A stretch of DNA of 64,000 bases from Caldilineaceae bacterium (GTDB lineage: Bacteria > Chloroflexota > Anaerolineae > Caldilineales > Caldilineaceae), in NCBI GenBank assembly GCA_020634755.1, contig JACKBC010000018.1:1-64000 (forward strand), in the 5' to 3' direction. The notes beneath the pieces were generated by a model that did not search any database, had not been told where the DNA came from, and was given only the letters and a program-made list of their open reading frames with translations. Shown here piece by piece: positions 8,617-16,929 of the stretch. Made by a program: the position numbers and the translations under genes. Position 1 is the first letter of the stretch. Every line of letters starts with the position of its first letter.

Positions 8617-10944
8617 TTATGCTTTTTCCGCGTTTTCCTGCCGCATCTGCTGGGCGCGCGTACGCAATTCCTGAAAATAGTCGGTTTCTGTAATTTCCGT
8701 AACCTGGCGCACGCGCTTTGCCTCATCAATCTCAATGCGCAATTCCTGCACCTGTTGCCGTAGATGCTGGGCGCGCGCTTGTACATCCTGCGCCATCTTG
8801 TACACGGTGCGCGCAAGCAGACCGATCTCATCTTGGCGCTCGACGACCTGCACAAGCTGCGCATCTTCAAAGGTTTCTTCACCGACGCCCGCGGCGGCCT
8901 CGGCCACAATCAGCAGCGGGCGCGTAACCTGGCGGGCCAGGAGATAGATGCCCATGGTAGTTGCCGCGGCCAGCACCAGCCCAATCAGCAACATGGCGCC
9001 GGCAAGGCGACGCGCGGGCGCGGTGGCTTCATGCTGCTGAAGTTCGGCAAGTAGGCCGACGTTGAGCGAATCGAGCCAACGATAGACGCCGATGACGGGT
9101 ACGCCCCCATAATTTTGATAGAGACCCGCCCCTTCCTCTTTAGCGATTACATCGCCGATCCCTTTGCTCTTTACATCCACGGCATAGCTGGCGGCGTAAC
9201 CGTCCGTATCATCATCAGCATGATCGTGTGACGCCCCGGCCATGGTGCGCTCGCCGGCTGGATTTACCAGATAGGTCTCACCGGTAAAACCGAGGCCGCT
9301 ATCCTCCGCCAAAATACTGTCCATGCGCGCCAAGTTTAGATGCGCCAGCAGACGACCACCAATTTCACCATCATCCAGATAGAGCGGTGTGGCGATCGTA
9401 ATGGTCTGCTTTTCAGCAACCGGACAAACGTGGAGCACCTCCACTGAGGCCGTTTGCAACCCGTGCGATGCATGGGACAGCTCACCGATCTCCTGCGCAA
9501 TGACGGCCGCATCGGCTTCTTCGTGGGCCACATCGGTAGAGAGTAACTGCCGACCGTTGCGATCGACCACAGAGAGCATGTCCAAATCCGGCCGGCTTTG
9601 GACCGATTCGGCCAGCGAGCGTGCAAGAAGCGCACGCGGCTGGCTCTGATGCGCCACGCGCAGCAGTTCCGCGCCCGTCTCGATCTGCCACAGCCGCACG
9701 CTGCCGTCTGCGCTGGCCGTAGCAACCTGTTGACTATCGGGACTAATGGCGAAATCGCTGATCTGCTTATCGTGCATCAGTTCCCTGATCAATTTCTTGG
9801 TTTCTACATTCCAGATCGATAGCCGGGAAGAATCTTTCTCCAGCGTCATAAGCCACCGACCATCCGCGCTAAAGCGGACAGCCACAAGCGGATTTTCATG
9901 TTCAAAGCGGGCAATCTCTTCACCTTTTGCCACATTCCACAGTTTTACCACGCGGTCGTCACCAGCCGTGGCCAGGATGCGTCCATCGGGGCTAAATGCA
10001 ACATCGGTAAGCCAGTCATCATGGGTGACCGTCAAGATCGCGCGGCCGCTATCTGCCTCCCACACGCGGGCAGTTCCATCTTCGCTGCCCGTTGCCACCC
10101 ATTTGCCATCTGGACTGAATTTGGCAATTAGCACCCAGCCCTCGTGTGCTGTGCGCGCAATCTCTGCACCTGTTTTCACATCCCACGTGCGACCGAGAAA
10201 GTCGTCACTGGCGGTGGCCAGGAGGGAGCCGTCTGGGCTAAAGGCAACCGAATTCACAAAGCCACCGCCCGGCATCACCTCAATTTGCGTAATCGGCTCG
10301 AGACTTTGCATAGACCAGATGACAACGACGCCATCCTTGCTGGCAGAGGCAAGTAAGCTGCTGTCTGGACTAAAGGCGAAATCACTGATCTGATCCTGAT
10401 GCGGAATGCGCGTCACCAACTGCCCAGACGCGGCCTCCCACACGCGTACAGAAAAGTCATCACCCGCCGCCGCCAGCCATTGGTCATTGGGACTAAAGAC
10501 AGCCGGCCAATGCGCCGTCTCGTTTTCGATGAGATACATCTGCTCGCCCGTTTGCACATTCCACACGCGCAGCGTTCTATCGATACCGGTGGTGACAAGC
10601 CTCTGCCCGTCGCTGCTAAAGCTGACCGAATAGACCATGTTTTCAATGCTGCTTGGAGTAATGCTCTCGCTATTGTTGGAAGCGTTCAGCAGCAAGGAGG
10701 CGTTTTGGCGCACACTTGGCAACTCGGCAATGGATGCAATTACGCTCTGTTGATCCGCAACCCAGCGCACCAGCGCCTCTTCTTTGAGCGTTGCCGCGGC
10801 CGTCAATCGCTCCACAACCGACTGCTCTAGCGCATCGCGGGCCTGGGTGTAGGCAATGTATACGCCGATGGCGCCGATGCTGAGCGACAGTAGCAAGAAA
10901 TAGAGTATCAGGCGCGCCATGAGACTCTGCTGCCAGAATTTCAT
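8617..10944 (-). CDS. Membrane sensor with extracytoplasmic WD40 propeller and HAMP domain
   Basis: This 775-residue protein has a first membrane helix at about residues 11-33 and a second at about 647-672. Between them lie at least seven WD40 repeats (about 105-440), recognisable by repeated VAFSPDG...LATASDD and RVWNV/RLWQ motifs. A cache-like region follows (LLARSLAESVQSRPDLDMLSV to GVPVIGVYRWLDSLNVG). After TM2 comes a HAMP domain (RQVTRPLLIVAEAAAGVG to DEIGLLARTVYKM) and a coiled coil to the end with EITETDYFQEL. No kinase, cyclase or methyl-accepting output domain is present, so the coiled coil probably acts on a partner, likely the MinD-like ATPase encoded next. A WD40 propeller predicted outside the membrane is unusual; topology is inferred from the two helices. 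Confidence 0.85.
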   Translation of the reverse strand: MKFWQQSLMARLILYFLLLSLSIGAIGVYIAYTQARDALEQSVVERLTAAATLKEEALVRWVADQQSVIASIAELPSVRQNASLLLNASNNSESITPSSIENMVYSVSFSSDGQRLVTTGIDRTLRVWNVQTGEQMYLIENETAHWPAVFSPNDQWLAAAGDDFSVRVWEAASGQLVTRIPHQDQISDFAFSPDSSLLASASKDGVVVIWSMQSLEPITQIEVMPGGGFVNSVAFSPDGSLLATASDDFLGRTWDVKTGAEIARTAHEGWVLIAKFSPDGKWVATGSEDGTARVWEADSGRAILTVTHDDWLTDVAFSPDGRILATAGDDRVVKLWNVAKGEEIARFEHENPLVAVRFSADGRWLMTLEKDSSRLSIWNVETKKLIRELMHDKQISDFAISPDSQQVATASADGSVRLWQIETGAELLRVAHQSQPRALLARSLAESVQSRPDLDMLSVVDRNGRQLLSTDVAHEEADAAVIAQEIGELSHASHGLQTASVEVLHVCPVAEKQTITIATPLYLDDGEIGGRLLAHLNLARMDSILAEDSGLGFTGETYLVNPAGERTMAGASHDHADDDTDGYAASYAVDVKSKGIGDVIAKEEGAGLYQNYGGVPVIGVYRWLDSLNVGLLAELQQHEATAPARRLAGAMLLIGLVLAAATTMGIYLLARQVTRPLLIVAEAAAGVGEETFEDAQLVQVVERQDEIGLLARTVYKMAQDVQARAQHLRQQVQELRIEIDEAKRVRQVTEITETDYFQELRTRAQQMRQENAEKA

Positions 10945-11350
10945 ATAGACTCCTATTCTAGACGTGGGAAACGGCGCTTTTGTCCTACCAACAAATTTAT
11001 GTGTAAAGAGTGTTGCTACTTAGCCGTCCCTGAGCTTGCGATGTCCTGAGCGACGCCGAAGGGTCGAAGGGGGAGCGGCCTTCGACAAGCTCAGGACTCG
11101 AGTAACCTGAGTATTTACCAAAGAGCAAAACTCCAGTCCCGTAGGTCTGAAGCTTTGCTCCCTGGTCGTACCAATGTATGCATAATGGCTGACGACGAAA
11201 CATGGTCATCATATTGAGGGCTTACGCACGCCGCCGGTTGAGCAGGCTGTCTTTCACCATATCGAAACCAGAGGCGTTACGTCCTGATATTGTCATCAGC
11301 TTAAAGCGGTAATCGAAAAGCAACGGCACTACTTCATAGTACGACGCTCA
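10945..11350. other. Intergenic region with REP-like hairpin
   Basis: No gene is seen. A REP-like inverted repeat lies at 11043-11097: GTCCTGAGC and GTCGAAGG pair with CCTTCGAC and GCTCAGGAC. A TACGCA/GCGTTACG-bordered stretch near 11220-11285 may be a worn member of the short inverted-repeat family seen elsewhere. Confidence 0.55.
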
Positions 11351-12289
11351 CTAATAGGGCTTCTGGCCCACGTAATTGCCGCCCTTGTGATAGTTACAGA
11401 CCACATAGTCCCAGCCGTTGCCCGTGGCCTTTCCACAACCGACCAGCTGCGTATTTTTCCAAACGACCTGTGTATAGTGGCCGCACTGCTTACCGTCTGC
11501 GCACGTATTGCTGGCGTAGTCATAGTCGGCCTTTTCGTCGATCCAACCTTGCACGTGCTGCGCCACGGACTTGCTCCCAGTGGTCGCCCCCGACAGGTTT
11601 TCGCCAAGCTGATCCTGCCCGGGAGCCAGCGGATTATTATCTTTTAGGTCTGTGCCAGAGCGATGCTCGAAGTTGCCGGTGGCCGCGATCTGCTGCGCCC
11701 ACTGAGCGGCAAACTGCGCCAGTTCCGGCGACCATTGGAGCGGGGCAACGCCCGGCGTATTGGCGCGCTCGGCATTGTGCGCCTGGAGAGCGGCCTGTTC
11801 CTCGGCAGCAGTCATGCCGGACGCCCCCGTCGGTGGCTGTGCAGCCGGTTGTGTGGGGGTAGCCGGTTGTGCGGCAGGTGCAGTCGGCTGTGCCGGAGGG
11901 GTCGTCGGTTGCGCGGTCTGTGCACCAATGTTGACCGTGGTATTGTTGGCATCGGTCGTGGCCTGTAGCAGCACCTCTTCACTATTCAATTTATAAACAA
12001 CCCACTGTTGACCCGCCGCGGCCTGCTGGGTCTGGCTCTGTCCAGCGGCCAGATCAAATTGCCAGTTCAACGTACCATCAGCAGCTGGGGACCAGATTTC
12101 GACGGTCTCCGCTGTCTGATTGTTGAACTGCACGGTCAGCGCCTGTTGGGCGACAGCCGCACCCGCCAGCGACGCCCCAGATTGAGTTCCTCCAGACTGG
12201 GGTTCAATCATGGTACAACCCGCTACCGTTGCCGCAGCGAGGGCTAATACAATGATAAACACCTGCGTAAATCGAAACCGTAATTGCAT
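11351..12289 (-). CDS. CAP (SCP/PR-1) domain lipoprotein
   Basis: This 312-residue protein begins at the ATG at 12289, which has AAGGAG upstream, and carries a lipoprotein signal (VAGC, Cys at about 24). A beta-rich domain at ~55-130 (LTVQFNNQTAETVEIW...) and a Pro/Ala/Gln/Thr-rich linker (~135-175) precede a CAP domain (~180-312). The CAP signatures are all present: AHNAERA, WAQQIAATGNFEHRSG, GENLS, CGHYTQVVWKNT and VVCNYHKGGNYVGQKPY. CAP proteins are secreted, often bind sterols or lipids, and carry a His/Glu pair (here FEHR, GENL, GHYTQ). The gene faces away from the first BTAD regulator, with a MITE and phased repeats between them. A candidate promoter lies at 12537-12542, beyond the MITE. 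Confidence 0.9.
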   Translation of the reverse strand: MQLRFRFTQVFIIVLALAAATVAGCTMIEPQSGGTQSGASLAGAAVAQQALTVQFNNQTAETVEIWSPAADGTLNWQFDLAAGQSQTQQAAAGQQWVVYKLNSEEVLLQATTDANNTTVNIGAQTAQPTTPPAQPTAPAAQPATPTQPAAQPPTGASGMTAAEEQAALQAHNAERANTPGVAPLQWSPELAQFAAQWAQQIAATGNFEHRSGTDLKDNNPLAPGQDQLGENLSGATTGSKSVAQHVQGWIDEKADYDYASNTCADGKQCGHYTQVVWKNTQLVGCGKATGNGWDYVVCNYHKGGNYVGQKPY

Positions 12290-12400
12290 TGTCTTGCTCC
12301 TTTTTGTTACACCTACATTCAATATGGATAATATTACCGCAAGCTGTTTTGCATAAAATATGGATCGGTTTTTATAAAACGATATTTGCCACAACCTTCA

Positions 12401-12531
12401 GAAGCTGTCTGAAAAAGTGGTTGAGGCGTGTCACATGCCGGGAAAGGGCCACGAAATTCTGGTCAAATCATGCGCAATTGGCCCTTTCCCAGCATGTTTA
12501 TGGACCCAATTGTGACTTTTCAGACAGCTTC
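12401..12531. mobile_element. 131-bp MITE-like element with long hairpin and 3-bp target duplication
   Basis: GAAGCTGTCTGAAAA at the left end is matched by TTTTCAGACAGCTTC at the right end. The element is flanked by TCA at 12398-12400 and 12532-12534. Inside, CATGCCGGGAAAGGGCCA pairs with TGGCCCTTTCCCAGCATG (one mismatch). It has no coding capacity. Confidence 0.75.
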
Positions 12532-12536
12532 TCATA

Positions 12537-12591
12537 ATTCTAGGGCAGCGCCATTGGCAAATCATTAACAAGTCATTGGCTCTACCATGCG
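12537..12591 (-). promoter_or_regulatory. Candidate SARP-type promoter: 11-bp-phased heptamers plus TAGAAT -10
   Basis: On the plus strand CATTGGC, CATTAAC, CATTGGC and the weaker CCATGCG begin at 12552, 12563, 12574 and 12585, exactly 11 bp apart. Read on the minus strand these are direct repeats of GCCAATG type, followed after 9 bp by TAGAAT (12542-12537), a good -10 box. This would transcribe toward the CAP lipoprotein gene. BTAD-family SARPs are known to bind direct heptamers at 11-bp steps close to the -10. Confidence 0.5.
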
Positions 12592-12740
12592 GGAATGATG
12601 CACCATCATGGCCAAAGTTGTTCCAAACTACCGGAACGTAAGTTAATTAAAATATGTTACTTCGAACTCCTCTGCTATACTGAAGGTGCGCCTATGCACT
12701 CGGCACCCCGTAGCAACAGTGAATATTATGGCTATACAAC

Positions 12741-12840
12741 TGAATATCAGTACACCACAACGGTGTTCGCGATACAGGTATCGACCTCGATTGGTAAATC
12801 CAGCCTCACCTCTTGCCATTGCGATCTACGGAATATAGTT
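12741..12840. repeat. Palindromic repeat D, copy 1
   Basis: An imperfect inverted repeat is bordered by ATATCAGTACACC and the complement of TACGGAATAT. It matches about 80% of a second copy in opposite orientation at 45217-45313. Confidence 0.6.
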
Positions 12841-12849
12841 ATTCGTGAC

Positions 12850-12867
12850 CATTAGCAAATCATTGTC
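12850..12867. promoter_or_regulatory. Second pair of 11-bp-phased CATTRKC heptamers
   Basis: CATTAGC at 12850 and CATTGTC at 12861 share motif, AAAT spacer and 11-bp step with the array at 12552-12591. They lie 130 bp before the BTAD regulator, suggesting autoregulation or control of the divergent CAP gene. Read on the minus strand, AACTAT follows after 9 bp. Confidence 0.4.
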
Positions 12868-12996
12868 AGAGAGAGAAATCACAAATTTTTCTGTCCTTAT
12901 CGACAACTTTTTGTCGATGTTGACAAGTAAGCGCCTATGCCAGGTTGCCTCATGCTTTTGCTTATGCCCAGCCTGGCGGCTTGGCCGAACAACGTT

Positions 12997-15900
12997 ATGA
13001 ATTCTTATCTACTGCGCTTTTTTGGAGCAGGTGCACTTGTCGATCAACAAGAATCCCCCGTTGCCATACGCTCCCGAAAGCAGCTTGCCCTCCTTGTTTA
13101 TCTAGCCAGCGAGCACAAAACTCCCCATAGCCGCGAGACATTGCTTGCCTTGCTGTGGCCAGATACGTCCAGAGCAAGCGCCCAAAACAATCTGCGTTTT
13201 ACGCTCTCGCATCTCCGTTCACTCAGCAAGACGATGGCAAAAGGTGGGGCAGAGCTGCCGCCCTTACTTGTGGCGGACCGCCATACCGTGCAACTACATC
13301 CCATGTGGGTCATGAGCGCCGATAGTAACCACTTTCAGCACCTGCTGGAGCGTACGCGGCAACATACCCACAACGACCGCAGCCAATGCGCCGAGTGTCA
13401 AGCGGCCCTGGAGCAAGCCGTACAGCTCTATCAGGGTGAGTTTCTGGCCGGATTTGGTCTGGAAGACTGCGCTGCCTTTGAAGAATGGCTCTTTATGCAG
13501 CGTGAGCAGCTCTATTTGCTGGTGCGCGAAGCCTATCGCGATCTGGCAGCTTATGCGGAAGCCACAGACGATTTGACGAGCGCCCATGGGTACGTTCAAC
13601 ATCTAATCGAATTGGACTCGCTGTGCGAACCGGCCTATCGTCAGCAGATGCGCGTCCTGAACCGTCAGGGAGAACGCAGCGCCGCATTGGCGGTCTTTGA
13701 ACGGTGCCGCAGCCTGTTGCATGCCGAACTTGGCCTTGACCCTGAACCCGAGACGCTGGCGCTGCACATGCAGATACTGGCCAGTAAGGACCGACCCGTT
13801 GCGCAAGTTATGGCCAGTCCATTGCAGATGGCAAGACCAAGCCCTGACGCACGCGTACGCCACAACCTGCCTCATCTGTTAACCCAATTTATTGGCCGCG
13901 AGGCAGAATTGGCGCAGATGCAGCAGCGCCTGCAAGCGGGTGATTCACGCTTGATTTCGCTGGTGGGACAAGGGGGTATCGGCAAGACGCGACTGGCGCT
14001 TCAAATTGCCGCGGCCAATCTGCACCTCTTTGCGCATGGGGTCTGTTTTGTCCCGCTAGCCGGCGTGCAAGATGCGGGGGCGATTCCATCTGCGATCATG
14101 AATGCGTTGGGCCTATCGTTTGAGTCGGGCGCGGCTTCCCCCATGCAACAGCTCTTGAACACCCTATCCGAACGCCACATTCTGCTGGTCATTGATAATT
14201 TTGAACAATTGATGGCTGGGGTTGATTTTCTGCTAAAGCTATTACAAGCGGCGCCAATGGTTACGCTGTTGGTGACCACGCGCGAGCAACTGAACTGCCA
14301 AGCCGAAGATCTCTTTGAGCTCAGCGGGTTGGCCGTGCCCAGCGAAATTAATTTAGCCGACGCTGGCAACTATGCCGCGGTGCGTCTTTTTTGTGAACGC
14401 GCTTATCGCTTGCACAAGAAGACCTTCAAGCTAACTGCGGAAAATTATCCGGATGTGGTGAAAATCTGCCAATTGGTAGATGGCATGCCATTGGCGATTG
14501 AGTTGGCAACGACTTGGCTGGGTCATTTTGATTGTGCGCATTTAGCCGCCGCTATTGTCGAAAACCAATCGATACTGGCCACAACCCAGCGCGATCTTCC
14601 CGCTCGTCACCGCAGCATGCAAACCGTCTTTGACCATTCATGGCAGATGCTCAGCGCTCCAGAACAACGCATTCTCAGCCAAATTGCCGTCTGCCACGGC
14701 CGCTTTTCGGTACAGATCGCAACCCAACTCACCGGTGCTTCGTTGCTCGATCTAACCAGCCTGCGCTACAAATCCTTCTTGCGCATTGCCGGTGCCGGCT
14801 ACTATGATCTGCACCCGCTGATTCGAAGTTTTGCCCTGGCCACACTGGCTGCCAAAAGCCACACACAAACCGAAGAACGCCTGGCAACGCTCTATATGCA
14901 TCAAGTAGCGGAGCAACAGGCTGCGCTCGAAGGAATGGCGCCACAGGAAGCGATCCTGGGCATCGGGCGCGAGTTAGACAATATCCAGCAATCCTGGGAG
15001 TGGGCGGTCAGCCACAGCCGTACGGATCTCTTATTGCAAGGAGTCGCCGGATTGGGGGGCTATTACACTGCCACTGGCCGCAACGCTGAATGTGAAGCGC
15101 GCTTTCTGCCATTGGCGCAGAAGTTGATTGCACAAGGGGATGGGGCGGACGAAATCGACAACTTGCTCTGCGTCCATCTGCTCGATAAAGTGTGTCATTC
15201 GTTGCTTTGGTTGGGGAAACTGGTAGAGGCCCAGAATTGGGCGCAAAAAATGGTTACGGTGGCCCAGGTGCTTGCCCACCACAACCAGGAACTTGTGGCG
15301 CGGGCCTTTGTACATTGGGGAAAAGCATTGGACGAAGTGGGCAGAGCCACCCAGGCAGTGCAAAAGTATGAGCAGGCATTGATCGCCGCCCGCCAGTTGG
15401 CAAACGCACCGCTGCTGGGGAACATCCTGATCGAATTGAGCCATGCCTTGCGCGCATTGGGGAGAAGCCACGAAACAGAACAGGTCTTGCTGGAGAGTTT
15501 AGCGCTGCAACGCAGCCAACAAGGCAATCGCCTCACAGAACAACGCGCCCTGCTCTATTTGTCGGTCTGTAAACGGGAAGAGGGGGATTTTCAGGCCGAT
15601 CGAACCTACCTGACTGCGGCAATGGAGCTGTTGAAGCTGACGGGGAATCGCCACGTGGAGATGCGTCTGCTGGATGCAATGGGCATCAATTACGGTCTTG
15701 TGGGCAACTATTCGATGGCGCTGGATTATCATAAAGCGTCGCATCGCATCGCCCAAGAGATTCATCAACCGGTTCAGGAGAGCCATACGATGCGCCATAT
15801 GTGTACGGCGTATCGCAAACTAGGCAACTTGGCGTCGGCAGAAGAATGCGGGGCAGAATCCTTGCGCGTGGCGCTTGTGCATCGGATGCCCCAAGAAATA

Positions 15901-16341
15901 AACTGTTCTAGACTCTATTTGGGGTTGGTCTGGTTGGAGTCTGGAAATTTGGCAGAGGCGCAAAATGCATTTCAACTCGCCTATGAAGGCTTCCAGGCTC
16001 AAGGCGCCATCACGCCAAGCTGGGAAGCACTTGTCTGGTTGGCCATGGTAGACTTGCGCAGTGGCGCCCCAGCGTGCGCGGTTGAACGCATTACCCCGTT
16101 TCTACCAAGTCTGCTGGACCACGTCACTGTGGGCGTGCGTGAACCATATGAGATGCACCTAGCCTGTTATGAAATTTTAGCCGCCGTGGACGATGCACGC
16201 GCCAAAACGGTGTTAACGACTACCTACAACCAACTACTCTCTAATGTCAACAAAGTGACCGATCGTTCGCTACTTCAATGCTTCTGGCAGGCCCCTGTCC
16301 ATCACAAAATACGCTCACGATGGCAGGGATTGAATGAATAA
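12997..16341 (+). CDS. BTAD-NB-ARC-TPR transcriptional regulator (AfsR/SARP-like), copy 1
   Basis: This protein has about 1,114 residues. Residues 1-100 are an OmpR-type winged helix (LLRFFGAG, SRKQLALLVYLA, LLALLWPDTS, NNLRFTLSHLR). Residues ~110-250 are a bacterial transcriptional activator domain (YQGEFLAGF, EEWLFMQREQL). An NB-ARC/STAND ATPase follows, with HNLPHLLTQFIGREAEL, Walker A GQGGIGKT (~residue 324), Walker B LLVIDNFEQL, TTREQLN and VDGMPLAIELA. The last ~450 residues are TPR-like. The architecture is that of AfsR, in which ligand and ATP control a SARP DNA-binding unit. The ATG at 12997 is preferred over 12937 because the conserved domain starts there; neither has a strong ribosome site. 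Phased CATTRRC heptamers upstream are candidate binding sites. Confidence 0.85.
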   Translation: MNSYLLRFFGAGALVDQQESPVAIRSRKQLALLVYLASEHKTPHSRETLLALLWPDTSRASAQNNLRFTLSHLRSLSKTMAKGGAELPPLLVADRHTVQLHPMWVMSADSNHFQHLLERTRQHTHNDRSQCAECQAALEQAVQLYQGEFLAGFGLEDCAAFEEWLFMQREQLYLLVREAYRDLAAYAEATDDLTSAHGYVQHLIELDSLCEPAYRQQMRVLNRQGERSAALAVFERCRSLLHAELGLDPEPETLALHMQILASKDRPVAQVMASPLQMARPSPDARVRHNLPHLLTQFIGREAELAQMQQRLQAGDSRLISLVGQGGIGKTRLALQIAAANLHLFAHGVCFVPLAGVQDAGAIPSAIMNALGLSFESGAASPMQQLLNTLSERHILLVIDNFEQLMAGVDFLLKLLQAAPMVTLLVTTREQLNCQAEDLFELSGLAVPSEINLADAGNYAAVRLFCERAYRLHKKTFKLTAENYPDVVKICQLVDGMPLAIELATTWLGHFDCAHLAAAIVENQSILATTQRDLPARHRSMQTVFDHSWQMLSAPEQRILSQIAVCHGRFSVQIATQLTGASLLDLTSLRYKSFLRIAGAGYYDLHPLIRSFALATLAAKSHTQTEERLATLYMHQVAEQQAALEGMAPQEAILGIGRELDNIQQSWEWAVSHSRTDLLLQGVAGLGGYYTATGRNAECEARFLPLAQKLIAQGDGADEIDNLLCVHLLDKVCHSLLWLGKLVEAQNWAQKMVTVAQVLAHHNQELVARAFVHWGKALDEVGRATQAVQKYEQALIAARQLANAPLLGNILIELSHALRALGRSHETEQVLLESLALQRSQQGNRLTEQRALLYLSVCKREEGDFQADRTYLTAAMELLKLTGNRHVEMRLLDAMGINYGLVGNYSMALDYHKASHRIAQEIHQPVQESHTMRHMCTAYRKLGNLASAEECGAESLRVALVHRMPQEINCSRLYLGLVWLESGNLAEAQNAFQLAYEGFQAQGAITPSWEALVWLAMVDLRSGAPACAVERITPFLPSLLDHVTVGVREPYEMHLACYEILAAVDDARAKTVLTTTYNQLLSNVNKVTDRSLLQCFWQAPVHHKIRSRWQGLNE

Positions 16342-16929
16342 ACGTCCGCTTGACCGTGGTCGCGCCTGAACTTTGGCGTTTCCCCTATTCGGCCGGCCTG
16401 CAACTACTGATTGATCGCCTACTACACATAGACGTGAATATCAATGCAGTCCATCAAAGCATTTCTACGTTGCACGCGCTGCATGCACGGAGTTCGTCCT
16501 TGAACGGGATGCAAAAGTCATACGGCCAAGCTTCTGGCCTGGTGGTGCGAGCGGATTGGGCTGGATAGAGGCAGGTCTGCCTCTCACGCCGCCCGCAGCA
16601 GCTTACCATACCCCACATCTCTCTTGCCGCGAGTGGAGGGCAGCTGCGTCGCACGGTCCGCGGCCGCTATGACTGCACAGACAACGTCTGGACCGTGCAT
16701 CGCACACGGGTAGACGCGAACGATTCTGGAGCGCAGATCCATTCGCCCCCCTTGTGGGTAATGCTTAGCCTCAGCAGGGGTGATGGTATCGCGAAGCCAA
16801 TGCGCCACTGGGGCATCTGGTTCGGGCCAGCCACCGGCGCTGCGCCCAAACGCTATCATATAAATCCTATGAATTAGCCGTTCTTTTAGCAAAGGCCGCT
16901 ATCTATCTCCAACAGATGGCAATGCTAAA
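16342..16929. other. Intergenic region; remnant repeat and no convincing gene
   Basis: Apart from the 89-bp repeat listed separately, a 102-codon minus-strand frame (16584-16892) is present but shows no recognisable family or good start signal. The gap lies between two converging BTAD genes. Confidence 0.4.
16488..16576. repeat. 89-bp direct repeat, left copy
   Basis: Nearly identical (about five differences) to 21987-22075. In the right copy the repeat forms the last codons of the BTAD-3 gene on the minus strand, ending SHHQARSLAA. The left copy can be read as SHHQARSLAV but has no gene body attached. The two copies bracket the BTAD-2 gene and the membrane-protein gene. Confidence 0.8.

Noticed and set aside
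12595..12855. 86-codon plus-strand frame
   Set aside because: It runs through palindromic repeat D and a phased-repeat region; the sequence is explained by these.
16584..16892. 102-codon minus-strand open frame
   Set aside because: No recognisable family, weak start signal, and composition typical of non-coding GC-rich DNA.
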